Shown in pieces: positions 44,709-56,624 of a stretch of 64,000 nucleotides of DNA (within the stretch, counting starts at the first letter, position 1; every line of letters begins with the position of its first letter). The DNA is from Cymbidium sinense (lineage: Eukaryota > Streptophyta > Magnoliopsida > Asparagales > Orchidaceae), in NCBI GenBank assembly GCA_021442155.1, contig CM038228.1:84894114-84958113 (forward strand), written 5' to 3'. The notes under the pieces are model-generated. The model saw only the letters and a program-made list of their open reading frames with translations, was not told where the DNA came from and ran no database searches. Both the position numbers and the translations under genes were made by a program.

Positions 44709-46399
44709 GATGGAAGGTTCAGCTCAAAATTGTCAAGACGCTGGGAAGTATCGCTAAGAACCATTGTCCTCATAACTGAAAGTTTATCGATCGTAGGAGA
44801 AAGATTTTACCCAAACCGGCGAGGAGGGTCAAAAAAGACGCGCTATGCATCGAGGTGATGGTCAAGAAAACTCATATGGCCAGACGATATGCCCTCCAGT
44901 CACATCGAGATAGTTTAATGGTGTTCCGCAGAAATTTTTCTTCCCCAATGAGGTATATGGCTAAAAAAGTCCGATCGAGCTCGTCCTCCGGGTACTTTAC
45001 TATTTCCAGATGACTCTTCGTCGATGCGATTCCGGCTCCCGGTGATTGAGATCTTCAAAAATGTGGCGCTTTGATGCAATTCGCTTCGAGCTTTAACGGT
45101 CATTATTATTGACCTTCTTCGTGGGAGCATGGGTTACTTTAAACATCGAATACTTATGCCGAATGCGATTCACATGTGATGCTCAAGGACGGTTTCTTAT
45201 CTGACTATAAAGAATTGGATAGAATTTTCGACGGATCACCCAAAACTTGGTCTTCCGGATTCTTTATGTGAAGAATGAGTGGGCCTTGAGATGATTGAAT
45301 GATCTTCCTGATCCGTCACGAGCATCGAGGATGATATTCTAGCAACTCTTAATATTCCCGATGTGGGAAGCTTGCAACATGAGTTGCATTACATCGAAAT
45401 ATATAGTTGAAGACAAGATGTTTAGGTTGGTCTTTCCATCCGGGGAAGGTCTCATGCTCTTCCGTTGAAGAGAAAGGGTGACGAGAGTTCTCCTCATACT
45501 CATGGGTTCTCTCGAGCCTATCACAATCACTGAAGAATGTTCCATCTTTACGAAAGAGAGACTCGTCGAAATGGTGTCGACGTGGAGATGTTCACTTAAC
45601 ATCTGAGAGTTTAGCTGTTTCGACTCATGATGGGGGAGTTCGTTACTCTAAGCCGCAAATTCCTGAGGAGGTATTAAATCACATATGTCGACGCCAACGC
45701 GATGAATTGCGCGTTTTTTCCTTCTTCTATTCTTCTTTATGTAACATCGGTGCTGATGATGATTTTTTTTTTTTTTTTTCAGGTAACTCAGTCATTAGGA
45801 CTGATGGCTCATTTGGGTGTCGCCTTAGATGAATGGAATACTGAATTTGTGAAGATAAAATATCCAGGCGAGTATATGAGCGATGAATGCTAAAGCTAAA
45901 GAATGGTGACCTTGGAGGGTCGGGTTGACCGAGTGTAGAACCGATCGAATATGTCGACTTTTTTTCTCTGTCGGAGGTGGAGCCGCGATGAGTGATTGAG
46001 GCGAGCGAGACTCGCCATAAAGAGAAGAGATCGGCAGCGGATAAGAAAGCATTACAAGATCTTCTTTCGAAAAGGAGCATAGAATGTCGGCGGGAAGCAG
46101 ATCGCTTCTCGGTGGAAGACTTCAAGAATTCCCTGGCTTATCGTGGCACTATTGAAGACTTTATCCAGGAAGCTCGTAACCATATTTTTGATATTGAAGT
46201 GAAGGACTTGGAACGCTGTTTAGAGAGGGCTTCATCCAGGGTTTCGAAAGGAATTCGCGCGGTACATCGCAAGACCGGGGCCAAAATTGAGGATATTTCT
46301 CCCAGCCAAGCCTCAAGATCCTTCACCGATTCGTAAGACGGGAGAAGTGAGGGCTCCGTGGAGCGTCCTAGTGATGATGAGGATATCGATATTATGTAG
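44709..46399 (+). pseudogene. Antisense ORF (aORF) of element B, with a probable intron
   Basis: A coding remnant on the strand opposite gag-pol. It starts at ATG 44709 (MEGSAQNCQDAGKY) and ends with an acidic tail EDIDIM and a TAG at 46397-46399. Pieces that read well: MRFRLPVIEIFKNVAL (about 45030), FDGSPKTWSSGFF (about 45220), EPITITEECSIFTKERLVEM (about 45515), KPQIPEEVLNHICRRQRDEL (about 45650), SLGLMAHLGVALDEW (45795) and a charged helical part, DLLSKRSIECRREADRFSVE onward (46050-46310). A T17-CAG acceptor at 45765-45782 suggests an intron. The RFxLP block recalls the gypsy-type transposase-like domain (PF04195), uncertainly. Tat/Retand elements are known to carry such aORFs. Stops and shifts break it. 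Element A has no counterpart. Confidence 0.6.
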
Positions 46400-46579
46400 C
46401 ATCATGATGTCTTTCTTCCGTTGTTCTATGTAATCTCATTATCGTATCGATCTTAATTCTTCTTATATCATCATATTAATCGTCAATGATACCGGATATA
46501 CCCTCTTCTTTTACCTTATTTTTTTTTTCACCCTTCGGTAATTGGTCAAAATATTCGACGCGTACAAATATGGGTGAGT

Positions 46580-47030
46580 TGGATCCACCGAGGATTTTGA
46601 CCCATCCGGGTTGTTGTCGAGATACCCGATGACATTAACATGTGTGAGTGGGTACAAAGTTTTGACCTTTCCTAGGTTATTGTCGAATATTATTCGTCGA
46701 CACAATCGGAAGAGGCCGGGAAGTCCACCAAGGACCTTTTGACCTTTCCTGAGTTGTTTGTCAGAGTTTTTGCTCGATGACATTAACCCGTATGGAAGAG
46801 GCTGCGGAAGTCCACTGGACCTTTGACCTTTCGGTTAGTCGAGTTTTTACCGATGACGTTAACTGGGGCCGCGGGAAGTCCACGGACGTTTGATCACGGT
46901 TGTTAGTCGAGTTTTTCGATGACGTTAACCCGTATGGGAAGAGGTCGCGGAAGCCCACGGGGACGTTTGACCTAGGTTGTTAGTCGCTTTTACCAATGAC
47001 GTTAACCCGCATGGAAGAGGTAATTGAATC
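46580..47030. repeat. Minisatellite 2 of element B (about 75-bp unit)
   Basis: Five to six copies with TTTGACCTTTCC, GTTGTTTGTCGAGTTTTTGC and GATGACATTAACCCGTATGG, spaced 64-79 bp (GATGAC(A/G)TTAAC at about 46628, 46777, 46853, 46917 and 46996). ORFs here come from the repeat. Confidence 0.82.
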
Positions 47031-47220
47031 CCGAGGTAGTGACGGCGACCGGCGCCGATAGTCGCATGATGGCGACAATGGTGATGACCGGCGAAGATTG
47101 CCGGCATGGTGGACCAGCGTGGCGGCGATTGGCACGGTATGCGCGCGACCGCCACGGGCGGTGACAATATGGCGGCGGCCGACGGGTGGTCGGCGGTAGT
47201 CGACGGCCGAGATCTTTGAC
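47031..47220. repeat. ACCGGCGA-type repeat of element B
   Basis: GC-rich GGCGACCGGCG and GGTGATGACCGGCGAAG motifs matching 23051-23480 in A. Confidence 0.6.
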
Positions 47221-47435
47221 CTAGGTTGTTTGCCGAGTGTGACTGGCGACACGTATGGAAGAGGTCCGATCAAGTCCCCTCGGATTGATCATGTCCCAAT
47301 TGAGATGTAACATGAGTTGTATATTTCTCAAGTGGGAGGAAAAGTAAAGAAAAGCAAATCTTGTTAGAACAAAGCTGTGAATTCACTAGTTCAATGATAT
47401 AATCATAAGACACGGGTACGGCTTTAAGAGAAAAT

Positions 47436-47505
47436 GACAACAACAACTGCAACAACAAGCTTTAATCCTAGTAGGTGGGGTCAGTTATACAAGGATGAAA
47501 TGACG
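47436..47505 (-). repeat. Captured RTE LINE tail inside element B
   Basis: Minus strand: TGACCCCACCTACTAGGATTA, AAGCTTG and a TTG tail, at the same place as in element A (23888-23990). The acquisition therefore predates the split of A and B. Confidence 0.6.
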
Positions 47506-47537
47506 ATGAGATAAAAGTCATAATAATATGCGAAGAG

Positions 47538-50500
47538 TTACCGATAATATTTTGAAGATTCTTAGTATTCCAAGTTCGAGAGAGTTTTTCCTTCTCCTTG
47601 AGAACGTTCTGCTTGACATTTATGACCACATACCACCATCCAGAGGTGAGAGTTTATCATACGAGGGCCTTTGCTCGCCTCGAGACTCAGAGACCAAGTC
47701 ACCGGATATGGGGACGAGGTTTCACTCTTCTGTGAAGTGGCGAGCTACGTTGGTGATAGGAAGCAAAGGAGGCCATATCCCGAAGTTTGGGGAGTAGTGG
47801 GAGTTTTTCTTCATTACTTCCATGATCAAAAACTGGACTCTTGGACTTGGAACCCGATATCCACCCAGATGATAGCACTAAAACACAAGTTATACTGGTG
47901 TCACCGCGTGCGCGGTGCGGTAGCAAAGAACATTGGGGAGCTCATCAACCCATTGCCCCCCAGCCTTCTCAAGACGTGTTTTTAGTCCTTTGAGTATGGT
48001 CCTATTGGTAACTTCAGTTTGCCCATTAGTTTGAGGATGTGCTACAGCCGTATGCAGCAGCTGAATGTGAAGATCTTTGCAAAAGGACGTAAAGACTTTT
48101 CCAGTAAATTGAGTTCCATTGTCAGTGATGATCTTTGCAGGAAGACCGAATCGACATATTATATTTTTCCAGACAAATTGTTTGGTATTTGCCTGTGATT
48201 TTAGCGAGTGGTTCTCTCACCCATTTGTGAAGTGGACGGCTAGAATGATAAATTTTCGTTCCGATGCTATTGGAAAAGGTCCCATGATATCAATCCCCGA
48301 GCAAAGGGCCATGGGCTTTGAATGGATGAGAGTTCGCATGCGGCATGTGAGGGAGGTTAGAATGCAATTGACAACTTGCATTTTTGTGAACTCCAAGGCG
48401 CCTTGTTTCATTGTAGGCCAATAAAACCCTTGCCTCATGATTTTAAGGGCCAATGCTCTTCCTCCAAGGTGTTCCCCACATATTCGAGTGAACCTCTTTA
48501 ACGCGTAATCACGAAGGTGGAAGGCATGAGATATGGACGAGAAAGCTCGCTTGTATAGTTCACCTCCAAAATAGCAAAGTTTGAAGCTTATCTTCTGAGA
48601 GTCATGGAAGTTGGATCTTCGTGAAGGGTCCCTTCTTGTAGAAAAGATAGGATCGGGTTTATCCACCTAACGCGTTCCTTTTCCTCATCAATAGTTTGAA
48701 TTATCCATGGCCCTTGGATACTAGGAAAATGTATTTCTTCAACATGCTTTCTCTTAAATAGATCTCAGGAGGTAGCAAGCTTAGCAAGAGCCACCCAGTA
48801 TTCTTCTCTCAGTATGTGGATGATTTGATGTGTCTTGAAATGAGTAAGAAGATTTTACCAAGTGGAGATATTGCACGAGGATTATGAGTATTAAAATCTC
48901 CTCCAACTTGGGAGGCACAAGTGGGAGTCGTGTGAATTACTAAGTTTTGGGCTTCACAATGATGATGAGTCTCAACCTGCGATGAGAGCCTCATATTCAC
49001 CATGTTATTACGGGAATTTTAAGTTCTATTGGTATTTTGGGGAAACAAGTAGGATTCCGCACTGCCAAGATTTCAAGCTCCATCAACAGAGAGTCCATCG
49101 AGGAGATGAAAGACACGCAGCGATAGCTCTTCGAGTTGGGTTGGTGCATTCCACTAAAACCGCAAGTATTTGAGACTTTATGGCGGGCCGAGGTAGAAAA
49201 TTTATATCAAATTCTCCCAGTTCTACAGACCATTTGATCAATCTTCCAGATGCTTCTGGTTTCCGTAAGATGGCCCTTAATGGTAAATCAGTGTAAACGC
49301 CGATGGTGTGAGCTTGAAAGTATGGACAATTTTCACGAGAAAATTAACGCCGAGCCACTTTATCCGCAAATGGATAACGACTTTCTATATCGAGAGAATT
49401 TTACCGTAATAAATTGTTGTGCCCCATCTTCTTCTCGCACTAAAGCGAAGCTTATTGGAAGAAACCGCAAGATATAAGTATAACGCTTTCTCCTTGAATA
49501 GGTTTGGATAGTGGGGGAGATGCTAGATATTCTTTTAGTTGCTCAAAAGCATACGACATTCATCGGTCCATTGAAAATTATTATTTTTAGCTCTTCAATA
49601 TTTTAAAGAATGGCAAGTATTTGTCCCCAAAACGGTGGGAAACGGGATAATGCGAATGACCATTCAAATGTTGAACGCGTCTTTGATATTCTTCTGAGGA
49701 ATCATATCTTGGAGAGCTTTGATTTTTCTGGTTAGCCTCATCCCACGGTGAGTTACCATAAATCCAAGAAATTTTCGACGTAACCCCAAAAGCACACTTG
49801 GTTGGGTTAAGTCGATGTTATAGCGTCGAAGGAGGTCAAAGCATGCTTCTAAGTCCAAATATGTTGTGACTTTTCTAAGCTTTTCACTAACATGTCATCC
49901 ACATACACCTCCATTGTGTGGCTCTTGGTCTTTAAAACCTTATTCATGAGGCGTTGATAGGTAGCACGCATTTTTTAATCCAAATGGCATGACTTGGTAA
50001 CAATATAAACCTTTATATGTTTGAAGCCCTCTTCATCTATTGGGTTCATCTTTATTTGATTGTACCAATAAGCATCCAAAAGCGAGCATTTGATGTCGGA
50101 TCCCACCAATTGATCGATTCGAGGAAGAGAAAACTATCCTTTAGCCTTATTAAGATCGATAATCAACACACATCCTCCATGTTCCATTTATTTTTTAACC
50201 ATGACAACATTTGCTAGCCATGTTGGGTAATGCACTTCTCGTATGAATCCCGCTTCTATGAGCTTGTTAACTTCTTGTTCAATAGCCTGAAGACGATCAG
50301 GTGCAAAACTCCGCTTCTTTTGGATGATTGGTTTGAACGTTGGATTAATTTTGAGGGAGTGCGTGATTACATTGGGGTCGACCCCCGGCATATCTGCCGG
50401 ACTCCAAGCAAATATGTCTTGATTTTTGCGCAAGAAATCTGTATACTTTTCCCTTTGTTCTTCTGAGAGTAAAGATCCCACTTGCCGCTCGTAATGGTTG

Positions 50501-52535
50501 GTCATCCGATAATGCTATTGAGAGTAAATCTTCTGGGGAAGCTTTTGAGGTACTCTTTCATCTCGAAAGTTAAGATCTTCGATCAAGGTGATGGAAGGCG
50601 GTTGAGCTTATGAGATAACATGATTGAGCTGCCTGTTGATTTCCACAAACCACCCCAACTCACGGGTAGGAAATTTTATCTTCGAGATGAGGCAATCAAG
50701 TGAGCAAAGAAAAATTGATTGGAGGCCAAGATTGTATTATATGCAATCGACTTCACCACCATGAATTGTATTAAATGAGTCACTTGTCGAGGAATTCTTC
50801 AGGGGTAACAGGAAGAGTGATTGTCCCTTCGCCTGCATCGGGTGATTATCAAACCCATAGTGGTCCGTGGTTGGAGCTTTTGCCTAGCTAGGCCCATGTT
50901 AAAAAAAGTTGAGTAAAATAAGACATCGATAGAACTCCCATTATCGATCAAAATTCTTTTAACGTTATAACAAGGATCACCGATCCTGGCGCTGATGACA
51001 AGTGGATCTTGATGAGGATATGGACTCCTTCTAAGTCCGAGTCATTGAAAGTGATGGAATGATCAATACGAGACTTCTTCAACTCTGCTTCTTTGGAGGC
51101 AGGAACGAGAACTTGATTATGTAGTATCGATCCTCCTGCGATTGTTTCATTTCTCCAATTATTTGATGATTATTTGGTTGTTTTGTGATGATTGTCTGGT
51201 TGCCCCCAAACGGAGGTGTGTTTGTTTGAGGTGGTTGATTCTTCACAAAATGACGTAGTATCCTTGTTGAATGAGTCTCGATTTCTTCCTTGAGTTGTAT
51301 ACATGCTTGAAGTATGTCCACACGAAAATGACAATATTGCTCCGATTTCAATTCGGTTTCAATGGATGCGCCACTTGATATGTTCTTCATGAATAGCCAT
51401 CGGAGGTTAACACGAGATGTGTCGCGTGTATGTCTTTTCGGCCGAGGTTCGTTGTTGATATGGGGTCATGGAGGAGATCATGACTACCTTGTGATGGGCT
51501 GCCGGTCCACATTTCTGGGTGTTTTATGCGTTTCCCGATATTGTTCAAATTATTTGCGATGAGCATTAATAGCTTCATCACGGAGATTTGTGCTTCTACA
51601 CGATGAACTAAGTCGGCATATATGACCGGTGTCCCGCATTAATGACGAATAGAAAGGCCCTGGACGGAGTCCTCCAAGGAAAACTCCTCTTAATAGTTCA
51701 GTGTCTACCCCAGGTATTTGGCGAGCTTCTAAAGAGAACCGGAAGTATTCTTTGAGTGATTCACCCTGCTCGTCAATCGGAAAGATGGGAGGAATCTTTA
51801 ATGATTCTCCGATTTGCAATGAGCTTCCACAAAGAACCCTGGCGAGTTCGTTAAAGGTATGGATGGATCCCCTTGGAAGAGAATAGAACCGCGCGAGCTT
51901 GCCCTTTGAGGGTAATAGGAAAGACGACAAAGCGGTGTCGTGAGCTCGTTGGATATGCATGATAGTCTGTAATGGTCGATGTGTTCGTGGGGTCGTTGCC
52001 CCATCATAGGAATCAATGCTCGAAGCTTGAAACCTACGAATTGGATGTCAAGAATGGCCGCCAAAAGGTGAGGACTCCTCATAACATGGTGTGGGTGAAG
52101 ATGATTTCTATCTTGAAGGTGAAATTCATCTTGTATTAAGCGTCGTACGAATGTCATGATGTGGATTAATGAGATGAGCATGTGTGAAGCTATCAACAAC
52201 GACGGGTGGATTAGTAACGGTTGAGCCGCACGCGATGGATGAGTGGAACTAGCGGTCGGAGATCGTGCTACGCTCTGCGGAGGAACTCTGTCGGAGGATT
52301 AGCGTTTTGACCTCCTCCCGCAATGACCGATCTTGGGGAGATATGTTTGTCGTAGTAGTTGTAGTCCTTGCAAAAGTCGGATCATCTTATTTTGAGACTC
52401 TCCATTCGACTGACACGATCTTCCAAAGAGATTCCCTGCCCGCCTCAACATGGCCCCTTGGTTTAGGGATGGGTTTTGAATGAATGGAGTTGGAGCGGAG
52501 GTTCCATTATGACGAGTGTTGTGCCTATTGGCCAT
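47538..52535 (-). pseudogene. Element B gag-pol polyprotein, frameshifted
   Basis: Starts at ATG 52535 (MANRHNTRHNGTSAPTPF) and stops at 47540-47538. Landmarks: gag LLRGVFLGGLRPGPFYSSLM (about 51690), protease LIDNGSSIDV (about 50945), RT segment with SFAPDRLQAIEQEVNKLIEA, FIREVHYPTWLANVVMVKK (50188-50330) and YVDD at 49894-49905, integrase GFYWPTMKQ, GIDIMGPFP (about 48290), TDNGTQFTGKVF (about 48115) and NGQTEVTN (about 48015). The integrase D-D-E triad can all be seen. The same domain order as A, with independent short gaps, so the two copies are damaged at different points. Its expected mature products are capsid, protease, RT/RNase H and integrase. Confidence 0.9.
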
Positions 52536-52570
52536 AACGCGGATGTTCAAAGTTGAGGTTGAAGGATTTT

Positions 52571-52591
52571 ACTTCCCACGACACGCCAAAC
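52571..52591 (-). other. Primer-binding site of element B
   Basis: Minus strand GTTTGGCGTGTCGTGGGAAG directly after the 5' LTR; it matches the site in A. Confidence 0.65.
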
Positions 52592-53406
52592 TGCGGCTGA
52601 AAACCGCCGGTAGAGTAAAATTTATGCCTTAGCCTTGTTGATTAGTCCAAAGACACACACGTTATTAAAGAGAACATGAGACACCCGAATTTTAACGTGA
52701 GAAAACCTCGAAAAGAGGAAAACCACGGCCCAAGAAAAGATTCCACTATGTATCCTTTTGAGTACAAAATCTTCCATAACGATTACAATTCTATTTGAGA
52801 AAGGGACAACAATGTAACAACGATCGGTTTATAATAGTTCTTGAGATGTTGGAGTCTGGAAATGTCGGTATAATCGATGGCGGCCTGCGGTCGATCTGCT
52901 CGGGATCTTCAAGCTTTAGAGCTTTCTCTTCCTCCTCACTTCACTTTTCCTCTTCCTCGATCGGACTCTTCCTCTTCTTCCTTGCTTCTTCCTTGCTTCT
53001 TCTTCCTTCTTCTTCCTGGTTCTTGTTCTTCTTCACTCTTCCTTCTTCTTCACTGCTTCACTTCACTTAGCTTAGCCCCCCTCCATGTGAGTGAGGAGCT
53101 ATTTAGATGGGAGGAGGTATTCTAAGAATTCATGTAAGGCCCATACCACTCCCTCGATCGGACGGCTCGATGACTCCTTCGATCATTTGATGTATTTTGA
53201 GCATTTGGATGCCCAAATGAAGTCGAATTATGAGATCTTAGGCTCATTAGATCCTACCGTCGAGATTCGATTGACTATAAACACTTCATATTTGAGAGCT
53301 TTTGGGATTTAATTGATGTCCCAAGATTCTAATGATATTTTAAGATCTCGATTTGACTCAAAATCATACTTTCGACATCAAGATTTTTTTTGTATTTTGA
53401 GAGCCA
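52592..53406 (-). repeat. 5' LTR of element B
   Basis: 815 bp, plus-strand edges TGCGGCTGAAAACC and GTATTTTGAGAGCCA. It is shorter than the 3' LTR (971 bp) mainly through many small gaps. The TATA box position reads GAGCTATTTAGATGGG (53097-53111), missing the central ATA bases present in the other LTRs. Confidence 0.85.
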
Positions 53407-53429
53407 TATTATTTTTATTTATTTATTAC

Positions 53430-53481
<52 letters not shown>

Positions 53482-53850
53482 TTATATACATAAACACATT
53501 TACATATCATAAAATGGCATTTAGTTTAAAACTATCTGCAAAGAGAGTTTGAATTTTCTCTCCAGCTGTTTCACTTAGATGTTTTTGCTATTGCTAGTTA
53601 AACGCAACATAACATATATTTATTTCGATATATAAATGAGCCAAACAGAACAAAACAAATTCAAATGAGCAACAAATAAAATAAATTCCAAATGGTAAAT
53701 AACAAGAGTTTTTTTTTTTTTACATAACATAGACTTCGCTTCAATTCTTAGATCGAGCTCATGATGAGTGAAGCCTTGCATTTTCAGCAAAATAAATAAA
53801 TAAAACAAAATTAAATTAATGTGAAGATATTTCAATTAAAATATAATTTT
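53407..53850. repeat. Dispersed (TTA)n-core repeat, copy F2, right half
   Basis: The (TTA)n resumes at 53426-53482, followed by TATATACATAAACACATTTA, CATATATTTATTTCGATATA and TAAATGAGCCAAACAGAAC. Together with 42380-42631 it makes one copy split by element B. The right boundary is uncertain. Confidence 0.5.
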
Positions 53851-53936
53851 GATGTGTTTAAAAATGGATAAATTTATTTTGAAATGAATATCATATAAAA
53901 TTAATTGATTATTTATATCTATTATTTTCAAAGTAT

Positions 53937-54018
53937 AAAATAAGGATATATATGATTATCATAAGAGTTATTATGTTATTTGAATCTTATGATAATCATA
54001 TATGTCCTTATTTATTTT
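53937..54018. repeat. 30-bp perfect inverted repeat (hairpin)
   Basis: Arms ATATATGATTATCATAAGA (53948-53966) and its inverse TCTTATGATAATCATATAT (53985-54003), extended by AAATAAGG/CCTTATTT. The loop is about 18 bp. A (TA)n run follows at 54021-54043. Confidence 0.8.
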
Positions 54019-54045
54019 ATTATATATATATATATATATATAAGT

Positions 54046-55100
54046 TTATGTCAATTTATTAATAATTATGGATGAAATATATTTTATCAGCACTAATCAT
54101 GATATTTCATATGTAAATATTATCATCTTAGCATCTTCAAAATGAATTTGGTCATCCAACTAAGATATTGATCATCATAATTTTTAAATTTTAGAGTCTT
54201 TGTTGATTTCACCATTATTATTAAGGGTATGATGGTCTAATCTTAGATTATATGAAGGAAAAGGTGTGAATATTTTGCAAGTGAACGGAGAGCAATGACT
54301 GATCGAAAAGCGAACATAAGCGCAGAGTTCAGGCACAGAGTTCAGTGATTTATCCACGAAGAGGAAACGATCCGATTCTTTTCACAAAATAGGACAAGAA
54401 AATGAGAATTACAATTCGAATGAGCAGCTAAGTACTCATAATTTGTAACCTCTAGTATACCAAATGTGAATTATTCAATTCTTTATCCTCTAATCAACTC
54501 AAGGGTTAAAATTCACTCACTTAGTGGGCGATTGATTGTTAATCTTAATTGTGGTAGAGCTCTGCTTTTAATAAATATATTATTTTATGATGTCAAAATT
54601 TCATTCATTTGAAAGCCTATAAAATTAGAATCCCATAAAATTAGGCATAATGTTGAGCTTTAGGAATAAATGCACGTAATGAAAGTAATAAATAAAATAA
54701 TCAAAATTTTTCTAAGCTATTATTTTGTGCATAAAATTGACAAATCAAATACATAATAATATGTATGCAGTTATATGAATAAAGATATTTATTATATGTA
54801 TAAACTAATATAAATGAGTGTTTAAATAGTTAATCATATGTATTCTTATAGGTGATACCATAAAAATATAATTACGATTTTGATAATTAATTAAACTATA
54901 TGAGTGTAAAAAACAAGCACAAATCTTAAAGGAAGTCATTACCGGGCTGGAGGCAACCAAGACGGCTTCCAAGTTCAAAGTAATCGACTTACTCCGTCGG
55001 CTGCCCCAAATTGCCCACCAGCGAGAAACCCTAATCCCTTAATCAGTCAAAAAGAGACGACAAACTTCTAGATTTAAGAATCGTTTAATCTTGTGCTATG
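54046..55100. other. Upstream region of the OXS3-like gene
   Basis: AT-rich, becoming less so at 54940-55060. No ORF or element is supported. It contains the promoter of the downstream gene. Confidence 0.5.
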
Positions 55101-55106
55101 GAATCG

Positions 55107-55115
55107 CTATATATA
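55107..55115 (+). promoter_or_regulatory. TATA box of the OXS3-like gene
   Basis: CTATATATA, 98 bp upstream of the ATG, predicting a start near 55140 and a 5' UTR of about 70 bp. Confidence 0.55.
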
Positions 55116-55212
55116 CTTGCCTTCGGTGGCCAACTAGTGGTAACGCTATACTTTCAATTTCCTCTGCGACTCCTATCTTCTTTGGTCTTCTCCTCTGCGA
55201 CACAGGCTTCTG

Positions 55213-56556
55213 ATGGGTGAAGGATTGAAGACGATGTTCGACGAGATATACTCTTCATATCAGGCCGAGGAGGAAGACGATCTCGGCGAGGACTCCGATT
55301 CCGGCGGAGAATCCGATTCCGCCTGTTCGCCGCGCAACCAGCTACCGAGATCGCCTTCATCTCATTTTGATTCCGAGAACCCACTTTACGATTTCTCCTA
55401 CCTCGTCGATCAGCTGCCCGTAAAGTATGCATTTGTTCTTTAACCTCTGTTTACTGACGGATTTATTTGTTTTTGTGAGATATTGATTTTGTTTGGATCG
55501 TGTAGGGTTAAATGATTTAAAATATTTAATTATGAGAATGGAATGATTCGAATATCCAGTAAAATGGATTAGTTTTCTGGTTTAAGAGTTTTAAATGCAT
55601 TCTTTCTGATTTGTGATCCTAATTTGATCCAGCCTAAAGATGAAAATCTACAATACGCTGTGATTACTACAACTGAGAAAAGGGTTTTTACTGAAGAATT
55701 TCCTTGTATTGATTGCATAATTTATTTGGATCTTGTTTTTGTTAGCCTATTTTCTCCAAGTTTTTTTTTGGGAAATTTACATACATACCACGCAATTCTT
55801 CTGATATATTTGACTAAACTTAAATATTTACAAAACCAAGACTTCCTATCAAAAAAAAAACATTTCACTAAAAAATAAAGAGTAGATTTTGATGTAATAA
55901 TAAAGATTTAGGATTTTAAAGAAAATTAAAGTTTAAAATAATGTTAAATTCATGTATGGTATGTATGTAAATCCCCAAAATTTTTTTTAAATTTTTACAC
56001 CGGGCTTTGACTTTTCGAAATCAGTCGCTACGAAATACATGTGAATAAAATGATTATGGGCGATATCTGATGAAAGTAACCACGGAAAGCTTCATCATCT
56101 GGTTTCGGTATTTTCTGCCCTACTTGAAGCTTCCTTCTTGTTTAAAGCTTAACGGATTTGAGGTTTCTACCTCTCACAAATCTTAATTCTTGAAGCAAAT
56201 AGCCAAATAGTTTTCAGATAATTTACTAAATTCTACTTATGTTCAAAAGAAGCTGTCAAAGGCTGTTCATCTTAAGTTTGAGTTGCGTAAAAGTGGATTT
56301 GCTGTAGCTTCCAATGAAAAACCCTAAGGGCATGTTTAGGATCAGTTTTATTTTGTATTTATTATTTATATTATTTTAAAAAGAAAGTTTTAATATCACA
56401 CAATGCTTATCTATTTTCCTATCTAACACCTAAAATTTGATATTTATATTTATATATTGCAATTTTTCTATGCGTGAATGATGTATTTCACTTAAAAAAG
56501 GTTTGTGATATTAATATTTTTGATGCAATATTAAAATTTAGATATTATTTATGTAA

Positions 56557-56624
<68 letters not shown>

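Larger units (their letters stand above)
42632..53406 (-). mobile_element. Element B: Tat-lineage Ty3/gypsy LTR retrotransposon with antisense ORF
   Basis: 10.8 kb, read on the minus strand: 5' LTR 53406-52592, PBS, gag-pol 52535-47538, 3' region with LINE tail, minisatellites and a plus-strand ORF, 3' LTR 43602-42632. TATTATTTT flanks both ends (42623-42631 and 53407-53415); this exceeds the usual 5 bp, probably because the target is a (TTA)n tract. It has the same family and layout as element A, plus the 1.7-kb antisense ORF region (44709-46399) that A lacks. gag-pol is broken by short gaps. Confidence 0.9.

Noticed and set aside
45727..46125. 132-codon minus-strand ORF inside the aORF region
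   Set aside because: Shadow of the plus-strand aORF. The T17 run gives a poly-Lys stretch.
53313..53552. 79-codon ORF with a poly-Tyr run
   Set aside because: Crosses the end of the element B LTR into the (TTA)n tract; not a gene.
55154..55432. 92-codon ORF on the minus strand over OXS3 exon 1
   Set aside because: Antisense shadow of a GC-richer exon. The plus-strand protein matches the OXS3 family.
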